Below are positions 21,845 through 29,707 of a stretch of DNA of 31,032 bases, piece after piece. A program made the position numbers and the translations under genes. The notes under the pieces are model-generated. The model searched no databases. It saw nothing but the letters and a program-made list of their open reading frames with translations, and was not told where the DNA came from. The stretch's first letter is position 1, and each line of letters starts with the position of its first letter. The stretch comes from Myxococcota bacterium (GTDB taxonomy: Bacteria; Myxococcota_A; UBA9160; PR03): assembly GCA_030066475.1 (NCBI GenBank), contig JASJBO010000107.1:1-31032 (forward strand), written 5' to 3'.

Positions 21845-22912
21845 TCACTGCCAGGCCACCACCGTGAGCGCGCTGCGCCAGGGCCGGGGGGTGCGGACCC
21901 GGACCCGACCGTCGAGCTGCTCGGAGAGAAGCGCCAGCTCGGCGATCGCGTGGAGCGTGCCCACCAGCTTGTGCGACGTACGGGAGCGCCGCGCGACGAA
22001 CTCCGGCGCATTGCAGTGGCGACCCGCGGCGCGCGCGTAGCGGTCGAGCGCGGCGCCGATGCGGGGGCGCAGCGCCTCGCGGCGCCCGGGCCCGAGCGCG
22101 TCCCACGCCAGCCGCATCCCCTGGATCGCGTCGAAGTCGATGCCCTGCGGATACGCGCCGCCGAACAGCCGCGAGCCCCACAGACCGCTGCGGCGCTGCA
22201 GCCGCAGGATGCTCTCGAGCGCGCGCGCGGGGCGGGGGATCGGGCGCCCGCCGCGATCGAAGAGCCACCAGAAGTGCGCCGCGCCGCCGAGATCGATCGT
22301 GGTGGGCGCGCGCACGATCGCGTCGAGCGGGCCGCGCTTCCAGAGGCCGGTGGCGGCGTCCACGCGGCTCGTGAGCGCGTCGAGCAGCCAGTCGCGCCAG
22401 GCGGCCGGGAGCGCGGCGTGACCCGGCGCGTCGAGCAGGGCTGCGGCCGCGCCGGCCGCGTGCGAGCCGGTCCAGATCTGGCTCCAGCGCAGCGAGTCGA
22501 GCCACCTCTCGACGGCGGACTGGGCTCCGAACCGGTCGGCGGCCCACGCGAACCGGTGGCGCGGCTGCGCGCCGAGCAGCTTGAGCGCAGCCGTCGCGAA
22601 GGCCGTGGCGTGCGGACGGCCGTGTCCGGCGAGTCCGCCGGGTGGGAACCAGCCAGTCTCGGCGTGCTGGAAGGACTGGAGGTGCGCGACCCAGGCCTCG
22701 CGTCCGGCGCGCGTGGTGCGCTCGTCGAGCCGGCCCTGGATCCACAGCACGAAGACGAGGTCGGCGGCGCCGTAGAGGTCGCTCGTGCCGCCCGGACGCG
22801 ACGAGAAGCGGCCGCGCAGATCGTCGGGTGCGTGGCCGTGCGCGGGGTCGCGGAAGCGCTCGGGGAACGCTTCGAGCTGCTGCGCGAACGGCGCCAGGTC
22901 GACGGGCTGCAC
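21845..22912 (-). CDS. predicted alpha/alpha-toroid protein of unknown function
   Basis: The 355-residue product starts at a GTG (VQPVDLAPFAQQLEAF). Repeating helical units with aromatic-Gly turns are visible: AWVAHLQSFQHAETGWFPPG, then HATAFATAALKLLGAQP, then RALESILRLQRRSGLWGSRL. This periodicity resembles terpenoid cyclase/prenyltransferase and other alpha/alpha-toroid folds. The DxDD or DxDDTA motifs of known squalene or terpene cyclases are not seen, so no enzymatic role can be given; glycoside hydrolase-like toroids remain possible. No signal peptide is evident. A CATACT hexamer on the minus strand (22920-22925) lies 7 nt before the GTG. It diverges from the serine hydrolase gene across 67 bp. 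Confidence 0.75.
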   Translation of the reverse strand: MQPVDLAPFAQQLEAFPERFRDPAHGHAPDDLRGRFSSRPGGTSDLYGAADLVFVLWIQGRLDERTTRAGREAWVAHLQSFQHAETGWFPPGGLAGHGRPHATAFATAALKLLGAQPRHRFAWAADRFGAQSAVERWLDSLRWSQIWTGSHAAGAAAALLDAPGHAALPAAWRDWLLDALTSRVDAATGLWKRGPLDAIVRAPTTIDLGGAAHFWWLFDRGGRPIPRPARALESILRLQRRSGLWGSRLFGGAYPQGIDFDAIQGMRLAWDALGPGRREALRPRIGAALDRYARAAGRHCNAPEFVARRSRTSHKLVGTLHAIAELALLSEQLDGRVRVRTPRPWRSALTVVAWQ

Positions 22913-22967
22913 GGCGACGAGTATGGGGCACCGGCTCGATCCGCGGCCGCCCCGGAGCCTCGTCTGG

Positions 22968-22973
22968 TAGGGT
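22968..22973 (+). promoter_or_regulatory. -10 hexamer TAGGGT, leaderless spacing to the serine hydrolase
   Basis: TAGGGT ends 6 nt before the ATG at 22980, the same distance seen before 11116 and 16442. The spacer GTCGGG is too close to the ATG to be a normal Shine-Dalgarno site. Confidence 0.45.
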
Positions 22974-22979
22974 GTCGGG

Positions 22980-24140
22980 ATGGACGCCCGAGAGCACGCG
23001 GGAATCGACCCGGAGCGCCTGCGCGCCCTGTTCGAGCGCACGGCGCGCGGCGTCGAGCCCCACCCGGGCTGCAGCGCCCAGGTGGCCGTCGCCCGCCACG
23101 GCAGGCTGGCGGGCTTCGCGAGCTTCGGCCGGGCGCCGATCGCCGGCGCCGAGCGCGCGGCCGAGCCGGGCACGCTGTTCGTGCTGTTCTCGGTCACGAA
23201 GGCGATCACCGCGTCGGCCGTCTGGATCCTGCTCCAGGAGGGCAAGCTCGCGCTCGACGACCGGGTGGCCGACGCGGTGCCCGAGTTCGGCGAGAACGGC
23301 AAGGGCGCCGTCACCGTCGAGCAGCTCCTGACCCACACCTGCGGCTTCCCGAAGGCCGAGATGCCGCCCTCGGTCTGGGCGGACCGCGAGCGCCGCCTCG
23401 AGCAGTTCGCGCGCTGGCGGCTCGAGTGGGAGCCCGGCTCGCGGTTCGTCTACCACGGCCTGTCGTCGATGTGGGTGCTGGCGGAGCTGATCGAACGCGT
23501 CTCGGGCCAGGACCACCGCGCGTTCATTCGCGGGCGCGTGGCGCGACCGCTGGGCCTCGACGACCTGCACGTGGGCCTGCCCCACGACCAGAACCACCGC
23601 GTCGCCGACGTCGTGCCGGTCGGCGAGGCGCCGGCCGAGGGCGGGCGCCAGCAGCTCCTGGTCGACGCGCCGGCCATCTCCGACGCCGAGTACACCCGCT
23701 TCAACGAGCCGCGGATGCGCGCGCTGGGCATCCCGGGCGGCGGCGGCATCGCCACGGCTGCCGCCGTCGCGATGTTCTACCAGGGCGTGCTCGAGGACGC
23801 GGCCGGACGCGGCCCCGGCGTCTGGCAGCGCGACCAGCTCGCCGAGGTGTTCCGCCCGCGGACCGGTGACCTGCTCGACCCGATGACGAAGCAGCCCGCG
23901 CTGCGCGGCCTGGGCGTCGTGGTGGCGGGACCCGAGGGCCGCGTGTTCCGCGGCTTCGCCGACGCCTGCTCGCCGCGCGCGATCGGCCACATGGGCGCGG
24001 GCGGCCAGATCGCCTGGGCCGACCCCGAGACCGGCCTCTCGTTCGCCTACGTCACCAACGGCGCCTGGCGCGACCCGGTGCGCCAGGGCGCGCAGGGGCT
24101 GACGCTGTCGACGCTCGCGGCGCGGGCACTGGTCGACTAG
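22980..24140 (+). CDS. serine hydrolase, class C beta-lactamase/esterase family
   Basis: The 386-residue product has the penicillin-binding-protein-like fold of class C beta-lactamases, EstB-type esterases and D-aminopeptidases. The S-x-x-K motif is FSVTKAI with Ser71 and Lys74. The Tyr motif is FVYHGLSSMW with Tyr158, though the usual third residue Asn/Ser is Gly. The KTG-equivalent is probably GHMGAGGQ near the C-terminus. No signal peptide is evident, so a cytoplasmic esterase is more likely than a beta-lactamase; many such genes occur in lipid- or polyester-degrading bacteria. Copy 3 of the dispersed element starts at the base after the TAG stop, and a convergent NTF2-like gene follows. 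Confidence 0.9.
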   Translation: MDAREHAGIDPERLRALFERTARGVEPHPGCSAQVAVARHGRLAGFASFGRAPIAGAERAAEPGTLFVLFSVTKAITASAVWILLQEGKLALDDRVADAVPEFGENGKGAVTVEQLLTHTCGFPKAEMPPSVWADRERRLEQFARWRLEWEPGSRFVYHGLSSMWVLAELIERVSGQDHRAFIRGRVARPLGLDDLHVGLPHDQNHRVADVVPVGEAPAEGGRQQLLVDAPAISDAEYTRFNEPRMRALGIPGGGGIATAAAVAMFYQGVLEDAAGRGPGVWQRDQLAEVFRPRTGDLLDPMTKQPALRGLGVVVAGPEGRVFRGFADACSPRAIGHMGAGGQIAWADPETGLSFAYVTNGAWRDPVRQGAQGLTLSTLAARALVD

Positions 24141-24222
24141 CCGATGGACTTCGTTCGGCTTCGCCTCACTGCGCGCGCCCTGCGGGCGCTTGCAGGGGGC
24201 TTCTGCCGCGCACGCCCCTAGG
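24141..24222 (+). repeat. dispersed 3' element, copy 3
   Basis: This copy starts at the base after the serine hydrolase stop (CCGATGGACTTCGTTCGG). It has the hairpin GCGCCC-TGC-GGGCGC, the second hairpin GCAG-GGGGCTT-CTGC, and the outer stem TGCGCG/CGCGCA with its last pair lost. It ends in CCTAGG (24217-24222), directly followed by another CCTAGG (24223-24228) that contains the TAG stop of the convergent NTF2-like gene. Confidence 0.9.
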
Positions 24223-24223
24223 C

Positions 24224-24670
24224 CTAGGCGGGAGCCCTCCCGGCCGCCTGCATCTTCTCCAGCATCGCCTTCATCTGCGCGTGCATCAGGTTCACGGCCT
24301 GGAGCGGGCGGATCATCACCTTGAACTCGACGATCCTGCCCTCGTCGTTGCAGGTGATGATGTCGACGCCGTTGACGTACTTGCCGGCGACCTCGGTCTC
24401 GAACTCGAGCACGGCCTGGTTGCCGGAGAGCACTTCCTTCGAGTACTGGAACTTCGAGCCGACGGCCGCCGTCGCGCCGCCCTTCTCCTGGTCGCCGCCG
24501 AAGGTGTTGCCCGCCGCCATCAGGTAGAGCTTGGTGACGTCCTTGCCCTTCTGGGGCGTGAACACGATCGGCGAGTAGAACACGACGTCGTCGGCCAGCA
24601 GCGCGTCGAGTCCGCCGGGCAGCTCGCCGCGCAGGTTGCGGTGCCAGTTCTCGATGCAGGTCTCGATCAC
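24224..24670 (-). CDS. NTF2-like (SnoaL-type) protein
   Basis: The 148-residue product fits the NTF2-like cone fold used by SnoaL-type cyclases, isomerases and many small-molecule-binding proteins. It has an N-terminal helix pair (IETCIENWHRNLRGELPGGL), LLADDVVFYSPI and later strands such as AVLEFETEVAGKYVNGVDII. The GTG start at 24670 has GAGGAG 8 nt upstream. It is the third gene of the minus-strand GRE unit, 50 bp after the activase, so it may act on or bind the same compound, although house-keeping roles are equally open. The stop codon lies in the CCTAGG doublet beside repeat copy 3. Confidence 0.83.
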   Translation of the reverse strand: MIETCIENWHRNLRGELPGGLDALLADDVVFYSPIVFTPQKGKDVTKLYLMAAGNTFGGDQEKGGATAAVGSKFQYSKEVLSGNQAVLEFETEVAGKYVNGVDIITCNDEGRIVEFKVMIRPLQAVNLMHAQMKAMLEKMQAAGRAPA

Positions 24671-24720
24671 GGTAGGGCTCCTCGTCGGGTCGAGCGCGCG
24701 ACGACCGTCGCGGCGCGAGG

Positions 24721-25662
24721 CTAGCGGACCGGGGCCGTCGCCTCCTCGGCGATGCTCGCGAGCATCGCCATCCGCTTCGGGCTCGGCGGCTCCAGCCCCG
24801 CCATCGGATAGCTCCGTCCCAGCTCGCGGTACTTGGCCTCGCCGAAGCGGTGGTAGGGCAGCAGCTCGTAGCGCACGGGGCGCGGGAGACCGGTGACGAA
24901 GCGGGCGATCGCCCGGATCTCAGCGGGAGAGTCGTTGAAGCCGGGGATCACCGGCGTGCGCACCACGATCGGCAGTGCCGGGAACGCCTCGCAGAGGCGC
25001 TGCAGGTTGCGCAGGATGCGCTCGTTCTCGACGCCGGTGCCCTCGCGGTGCCAGTCCGAGCCCATGCACTTGACGTCGTAGAAGACCTGGTCCGCGTGAC
25101 GGCAAACCCGCTCCAGGTCGGCCCAGTGCGCGTAGCCGGTGGTCTCGATGGCGGTGTGGAGGCCGCGCGCTTGCGCGGCCTCGAGCAGGCGGGCGGCGAA
25201 GGCGGGCTGCGTGAGCGGCTCGCCGCCGCTCAGGGTGATCCCGCCGCCGGAGCGCGCGTAGAAGGCGTCGTCCTGCTCCACCACGGTCAGCACCTCGTCC
25301 ACGCTGAGCGACTCGCCGAGCAGGTCGAGCGCGCGCGAGGGACACTCCACGACGCACTGCCCACAGGCGTTGCAGCGGTCGAGGGCGATCTCGACCTTGC
25401 CGTCGTCGCGGGCCTCGATCGCGTCGACCGGGCAGACCCGGCGACAGAGGTCGCCGCAGTCGGCGCGGCCGATGCACTTGCGGTCGTCGTAGGCCAGCTG
25501 GGGCGCGCAGAGCTGGCCCTCGGGGTTGCTGCACCACCGGCAGCGCAGCGGGCAGCCCTTCAGGAACACGAGGGTGCGGATGCCCGTGCCGTCGTGCAGC
25601 GAGAAGCGCTGGACGTTGAAGACCAGGCCGCGCTCGCCGTCGTCGGTCGAGCCGTGATCCAC
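24721..25662 (-). CDS. glycyl radical enzyme activase (radical SAM)
   Basis: The 313-residue product generates the glycyl radical on its partner GRE by reductive cleavage of S-adenosylmethionine. The radical SAM cluster motif C-x3-C-x2-C is GCPLRCRWCSNPEG (Cys37, Cys41, Cys44). A ferredoxin-like insert (about 60-110) carries two further cluster motifs, Cys63/69/73/77 and Cys97/100/103/107, as in activases of diol-dehydratase, choline-lyase and decarboxylase GREs but not in the short PflA of pyruvate formate-lyase. The SAM-binding segment GGGITLSGGEPL follows. The GTG start lies 3 nt after the GRE stop, so the two are surely cotranscribed. Confidence 0.95.
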   Translation of the reverse strand: MDHGSTDDGERGLVFNVQRFSLHDGTGIRTLVFLKGCPLRCRWCSNPEGQLCAPQLAYDDRKCIGRADCGDLCRRVCPVDAIEARDDGKVEIALDRCNACGQCVVECPSRALDLLGESLSVDEVLTVVEQDDAFYARSGGGITLSGGEPLTQPAFAARLLEAAQARGLHTAIETTGYAHWADLERVCRHADQVFYDVKCMGSDWHREGTGVENERILRNLQRLCEAFPALPIVVRTPVIPGFNDSPAEIRAIARFVTGLPRPVRYELLPYHRFGEAKYRELGRSYPMAGLEPPSPKRMAMLASIAEEATAPVR

Positions 25663-25665
25663 GAG

Positions 25666-28131
25666 TCAGAAGCCGTGCTCGGTGCGGTTGATGATCTCGG
25701 CCTGGAGCTGCGGGCTCAGGTCGACGAAGTAGGCGCTGTAGCCCGCCACCCGCACCAGCAGGTTGCGGTACTTCTCCGGGTCCTGCTGCGCCGCCAGCAG
25801 CGTCTCGCGGTTCACGATGTTGAACTGGAGGTGCCAGAGCTTGAGATCACAGGCGGTCCGCACCAGCGACATCAGCTTGCGGGTGCCCTCGGAACCCGCC
25901 ACCGCCGACGGCGAGAGCTTCATGTTGAGCAGGCGCGCCGCGCGCTCCTTGCGCCCTTCGCTGCGCGTCTTGGCCGTCGACGCCAGGCTCGCGGTCGGAC
26001 CGTTGCGGTCGGCGCCCTGGCTCGGGCTCACGCCCTCGGACACGGGCTCGCCGGCGCGGCGCCCGTCGGGCGTCGCCCCCAGCACGGCGCCGAACGGGAT
26101 GTGCGCCGTGATCGTCACGTAGCGGACGTCGAGCTCGCCGCCGAATGCCGACGGGTAGCGGTGACTGAGGCGGCAGAAGGTGTCCTCGACCTCGCGCCCG
26201 ATCGCGTCGGCGTAGGGGTCGTCGTTGCCGTACTTGGGGGCGTTCAGGCAGAGCTGCCGGATCGCCTCGTGGCCCTCGAAGTCCGCCTCGAGCGCATCGA
26301 GCAGCTCGCCCATGCCGAGCTTGCCCTCGTCGAACACCAGGCGCTTGATCGCGGCCAGCGAGTCGATCGCCGTGCCGAAGCCGAGCGTATCGACGAAGCC
26401 GAGATAGAGCGCGCCCTCCACCGGACCGTCGTGCATGTCCTTGCAGTCGGCCATGCACAGGTCGTGCAGCATCGACGAGAGCGGCGCCGCGATGAACTGC
26501 GGCTTGAGCGTGTCGGCCAGCCACTGCTGGACGAAGACGTGTCGCATGGCGTTTTCGGCCTGCGCGCGGAACGCGGCCCAGACGTCGTCGAAGCTGCGGA
26601 AGGCGCGCGCGTCGCCGGTGGCGACGCCGAGGCGCTGGTCGCCCAGGCGCTTCACGTGGCCGTCGCGGAGCGCCATCTCGACGATCGCCCCGAGGTTGAG
26701 CCAGGCGCAGCCGGTCGTGACGCCGTCGCGGTTCAGCAGCTTGGCCTCGGTGCAGCCTGCGATGCAGTAGTCGTGCGCCTCGGCGAGCTCGGCGCCCTTG
26801 GCCAGGAACAGCGGGATGATCTCCTCGTCGAAGAAGAGCTTGGGGAAGCCCGTGCCCTCCTTGATCGTCTCGCACACCTCGTGCAGGAAGCGCTCGGGCG
26901 TGCGCGCGTGGATGCGCGCGGCGAGGTCGGGGTAGTTGAGCGGGAACTCGCGCTTCGAGCGCAGCATCAGGTACGAGAGCTCGTTGGTCGCGTCGCGCCC
27001 GTCGCGGGTCTGCCCGCCGATCGTGGTCGCCTCCCAGTGGGCGTACCCCTGCGTGTACGACAGGCTGCCCGGCGAGGTGTAGATCTCGACGTTGCGCGCC
27101 ATCCCGATCCACAGGCACTCGAGCAGCTCGAGCGCGTCCTGGGGTGTGATCCGACCCTCGGCCCGGTCCTTCGCGTAGTACGGATGCAGGTACTGGTCGA
27201 TGCGGCCGTTGCCGACCGTGCCGCCGATGCGCTGCTCGAGCCGCGACGCGGTCTGGATCAGCCACTGCGACTGGACCGCCTCGCGGAAGGTGCGGGCCGG
27301 GTGCTCGGGCACGCGCTCGCAGACGGCCGCGATCTCGCGCAGCTCGCTCTGACGGGCGGCGTCGGACTCGCCCTCGGCGAGACGCCGCGCCAGCTCGGCG
27401 TGGCGCCGCGCGAAGCGGACGATGCCGTCGCACACCCGCACCACCGCGTCGAGGAAGGGCGCCTTCTCGACCGCGTCGCGCGGGTCGAGCGGATCGAGCG
27501 TTGCGAGCCGCTCCTGCGCCTCGCGGCGGATGCCCGCCAGGCCGCGCGTCAGGACCTTCTCGTAATCGTGGTTCCAGGCCAGGCACGAGCGCGCCGTGGC
27601 GGTGGGCGTGATGACGAAGTAGCGCTCGACCAGGCGCCGGGTGTCCTCGGGCAGGGCGCCCAGGAAGGCGGCGTGGTACTGCCGGCCCTGCCAGTAGGGC
27701 CGCAGCTCCTCGTTGATGACCCGGACGTCCTCCTCGGTGAGGACCACGCCGTCCGCGGGGCCCGAGGGCCGGACGTCCTCGGCGAAGAACTTCTCCTCGA
27801 GCTCCGGATAGAGGATCGCGTAGCGCCCGGGGGGGCCGGCGCTGCCCACCACCAGCTCGTCGGGGCCGATGTGGATCGGGACCCGATCGAGCACGTGCGC
27901 GAGCGCTTTGCCCCAGCGCAGCACCAGGGGCTCACCCTCGGTGTGGCGAAAGGACTCGGTGAGCAGCCGCGCCCGCGCCAGGCTCAGGCGGATCGGCTGG
28001 TCGCGGAACCCGTCGAGCATGCGGTGGATGCGCGCTCGCTGCTGCTGGGCCTCGTCGGTGACGAGCCCGAGCGCCTGCCCCTGCCGGATGCGCTCCTCCT
28101 GGGGCGAAAGAACCTGCGGATCGGCCGCCAT
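25666..28131 (-). CDS. glycyl radical enzyme of unknown substrate
   Basis: The 821-residue product is a full-length glycyl radical enzyme. The catalytic segment is YCIAGCTEAKLL with thiyl Cys460 and Glu462, a C-x-E form shared by the dehydratase, lyase and decarboxylase branch and unlike the Cys-Cys of pyruvate formate-lyase. The radical loop is VRVAGYSAYF with Gly797, 24 residues from the end. Other family marks are SPSQGADRNGPTASLAS and LQFNIVNRETLL. No small subunit is present, which argues against hydroxyphenylacetate decarboxylase and benzylsuccinate synthase types. The Thr in GCTE instead of the common GCVE, and AWNHDYEKVL in the N-terminal third, leave the substrate open. The ATG at 28131 has GGAGGAGA 7 nt upstream. 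The gene leads an operon with its activase and diverges from a GPH symporter. Confidence 0.95.
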   Translation of the reverse strand: MAADPQVLSPQEERIRQGQALGLVTDEAQQQRARIHRMLDGFRDQPIRLSLARARLLTESFRHTEGEPLVLRWGKALAHVLDRVPIHIGPDELVVGSAGPPGRYAILYPELEEKFFAEDVRPSGPADGVVLTEEDVRVINEELRPYWQGRQYHAAFLGALPEDTRRLVERYFVITPTATARSCLAWNHDYEKVLTRGLAGIRREAQERLATLDPLDPRDAVEKAPFLDAVVRVCDGIVRFARRHAELARRLAEGESDAARQSELREIAAVCERVPEHPARTFREAVQSQWLIQTASRLEQRIGGTVGNGRIDQYLHPYYAKDRAEGRITPQDALELLECLWIGMARNVEIYTSPGSLSYTQGYAHWEATTIGGQTRDGRDATNELSYLMLRSKREFPLNYPDLAARIHARTPERFLHEVCETIKEGTGFPKLFFDEEIIPLFLAKGAELAEAHDYCIAGCTEAKLLNRDGVTTGCAWLNLGAIVEMALRDGHVKRLGDQRLGVATGDARAFRSFDDVWAAFRAQAENAMRHVFVQQWLADTLKPQFIAAPLSSMLHDLCMADCKDMHDGPVEGALYLGFVDTLGFGTAIDSLAAIKRLVFDEGKLGMGELLDALEADFEGHEAIRQLCLNAPKYGNDDPYADAIGREVEDTFCRLSHRYPSAFGGELDVRYVTITAHIPFGAVLGATPDGRRAGEPVSEGVSPSQGADRNGPTASLASTAKTRSEGRKERAARLLNMKLSPSAVAGSEGTRKLMSLVRTACDLKLWHLQFNIVNRETLLAAQQDPEKYRNLLVRVAGYSAYFVDLSPQLQAEIINRTEHGF

Positions 28132-28239
28132 GGCGATCTCTCCTCCGAGGCCTCCACCACGAGCCCTTGCATGCGTCGTGCCACCCCGTGGCAATCCGCC
28201 CCAGCGCGCCGGACCCGCTGGTTTGATAGACCCGCGCCC

Positions 28240-29613
28240 ATGGCAGGGTCTCCGGCGGCGGCGGAGGAGGTGCTCCCGCTGCGCGCGAAGCTCGGCTACG
28301 CGCTCGGCGACCACACCGTCAACATCCAGCTCGCCGCCGTCTCGCTGTTCTTCCTGTTCTTCCTGACCGAGGTGGCGGGCCTGCCGCCGGCCTGGGCGGG
28401 GCTGGTGCTGTGGATCGGACGCGCCGTCGACGCCTTCACCGACCCGGCGATGGGTCGCTTCTCGGACCGCACGCGCTGGCGCCTGGGGCGGCGGCGCCCG
28501 TTCTTCCTGATCGGCGCGCTGCCCTTCGGCGCGACCTTCGCGCTGCTGTGGGCCACGCCGGACGCGGCGAGTCCCGCCGTCCTGTTCGCCTGGTTCGTCG
28601 CCGTCTACGTGGCCAACACGCTCTGCTCCACCGTGCTGGCCGTCCCGTACATGGCGCTGCTGCCGGAGATGGCGCTCGGCTACCAGGAGCGCACCTCGAT
28701 GAACACCTGGCGCATGGTCGCCGTGCTGGTGGCGATCCTCGCCACGGCCGTCGGCATGCCGTGGATGGTCGCGGCCTTCGGCGGCGGCGCGCGCGGCTAC
28801 GCGACGGCCGGCGCGGTCTTCGGCGCCTGGATCGCGCTCCCCTGGCTCGTCGTCTACGCGGTGAGCTGGGAGCGGCCGGGCTTCCGGCGGCCCGCCACCG
28901 ACGGCTTCGTGGCGGGGATGAAGCGCCTGGCCCGGCACCGCTCCTACCGCATCCTGGCCGGCCTGTTCCTCGCGGCGCGCATCGCGGTGGACGTGGTCGG
29001 CGCGCTGCTGCTCTTCTACTTCACCTACTGGCTCGGCCGGCCCGGAGACTTCCCGCTCGCCATGGCCGTGATGCTGGGCAGCGCCGTGCTGTCGCTGCCC
29101 GCCTGGCTGGCCGTCTCGCGGCGCATCGACAAGAGCACGCTCTTCATCGCGGGCGTGCTCTGGTGGATCGCGGTCCAGGCCGGCATCGGCTGGCTCGAGC
29201 CCGACCACCCCCGCGCGCTGGTGTTCGCGCTGCTGGCCCTGGCCGGCATCGCCTACGGCATGGCCGACCCGATGCCGTGGTCGATGCTGGGCGACGTGAT
29301 CGACGAGGACGAGCTGGCGACCGGCCAGCGCAGCGAGGGCGTCTACGCCGGCTTCTTCACCTTCGTCCGCAAGCTCGGCGGCGCCTCGGGCGTGGCCGTG
29401 GCCGGCGTCGTGCTCCAGCTCGCGGGCTTCGAGCGGGGCGGCGCCGAGCAGAGCGACACCGCCATCGCCGCGATCCGCTGGCTCACGGCGCTCGCGCCCG
29501 CGCTCGCGCTCGCCGTTGCAGCGTTGATCGCGTTCCGCTATCCGCTCGGCCGCGAGCGGCACGCGCGGATGCTGGAGCAGCTGGCCGCGCGTCGGAACGC
29601 ACCGGGCGGCTGA
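28240..29613 (+). CDS. GPH-family cation symporter (MelB-like MFS transporter)
   Basis: The 457-residue product has about 12 membrane segments and the marks of glycoside-pentoside-hexuronide:cation symporters: GYALGDHTVNIQLA at the start, the loop GRAVDAFTDPAMGRFSDRTR (about 67-86) followed by GRRRPFF, and PWSMLGDVIDEDEL with GVYAGFFTFVRKLGGASG in the C-terminal half. Family members import sugars, uronates, sulfoquinovose or related anions with sodium or protons. The ATG at 28240 lies 108 bp from the divergent GRE start, so it may import the GRE substrate. No strong ribosome site is seen; GATAGA (28226-28231) may be part of a near-leaderless promoter. Confidence 0.92.
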   Translation: MAGSPAAAEEVLPLRAKLGYALGDHTVNIQLAAVSLFFLFFLTEVAGLPPAWAGLVLWIGRAVDAFTDPAMGRFSDRTRWRLGRRRPFFLIGALPFGATFALLWATPDAASPAVLFAWFVAVYVANTLCSTVLAVPYMALLPEMALGYQERTSMNTWRMVAVLVAILATAVGMPWMVAAFGGGARGYATAGAVFGAWIALPWLVVYAVSWERPGFRRPATDGFVAGMKRLARHRSYRILAGLFLAARIAVDVVGALLLFYFTYWLGRPGDFPLAMAVMLGSAVLSLPAWLAVSRRIDKSTLFIAGVLWWIAVQAGIGWLEPDHPRALVFALLALAGIAYGMADPMPWSMLGDVIDEDELATGQRSEGVYAGFFTFVRKLGGASGVAVAGVVLQLAGFERGGAEQSDTAIAAIRWLTALAPALALAVAALIAFRYPLGRERHARMLEQLAARRNAPGG

Positions 29614-29616
29614 GAG

Positions 29617-29629
29617 GCCCGCAGCGGGC
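29617..29629. terminator. short GC hairpin after the symporter gene
   Basis: GCCCG-CAG-CGGGC forms a 5-bp stem with a 3-nt loop, 4 nt after the symporter stop and before the next same-strand gene. It is short and lacks a T-run, so a terminator role is only possible. Confidence 0.2.
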
Positions 29630-29707
29630 GGCGGGCTCGCCGGAAAGCGCCTGTTGTCTCCGGCTCGACGGGAGATGCAGGGCGCCGCCAATCCGAGGGA
29701 GATCTCC

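Noticed and set aside
21845..22912. Toroid-like protein as squalene-hopene cyclase
   Set aside because: It is too short (355 residues), and no DxDD catalytic motif or canonical QW repeats could be found.
8184..24222. The four dispersed repeats as a CRISPR array or insertion sequence
   Set aside because: The copies are kilobases apart, in both orientations, without regular spacers, transposase or flanking target duplications.
25666..28131. GRE as pyruvate formate-lyase
   Set aside because: The active site has a single Cys in GCTE rather than adjacent Cys-Cys, and the activase carries two extra ferredoxin clusters absent from PflA.
24850..29613. Very long plus-strand open frame opposite the GRE and activase genes
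   Set aside because: It is the mirror of minus-strand genes in a very GC-rich genome, with an Arg/His/Val-rich, low-complexity translation. Only its last part (28240-29613), the symporter, is a real protein.
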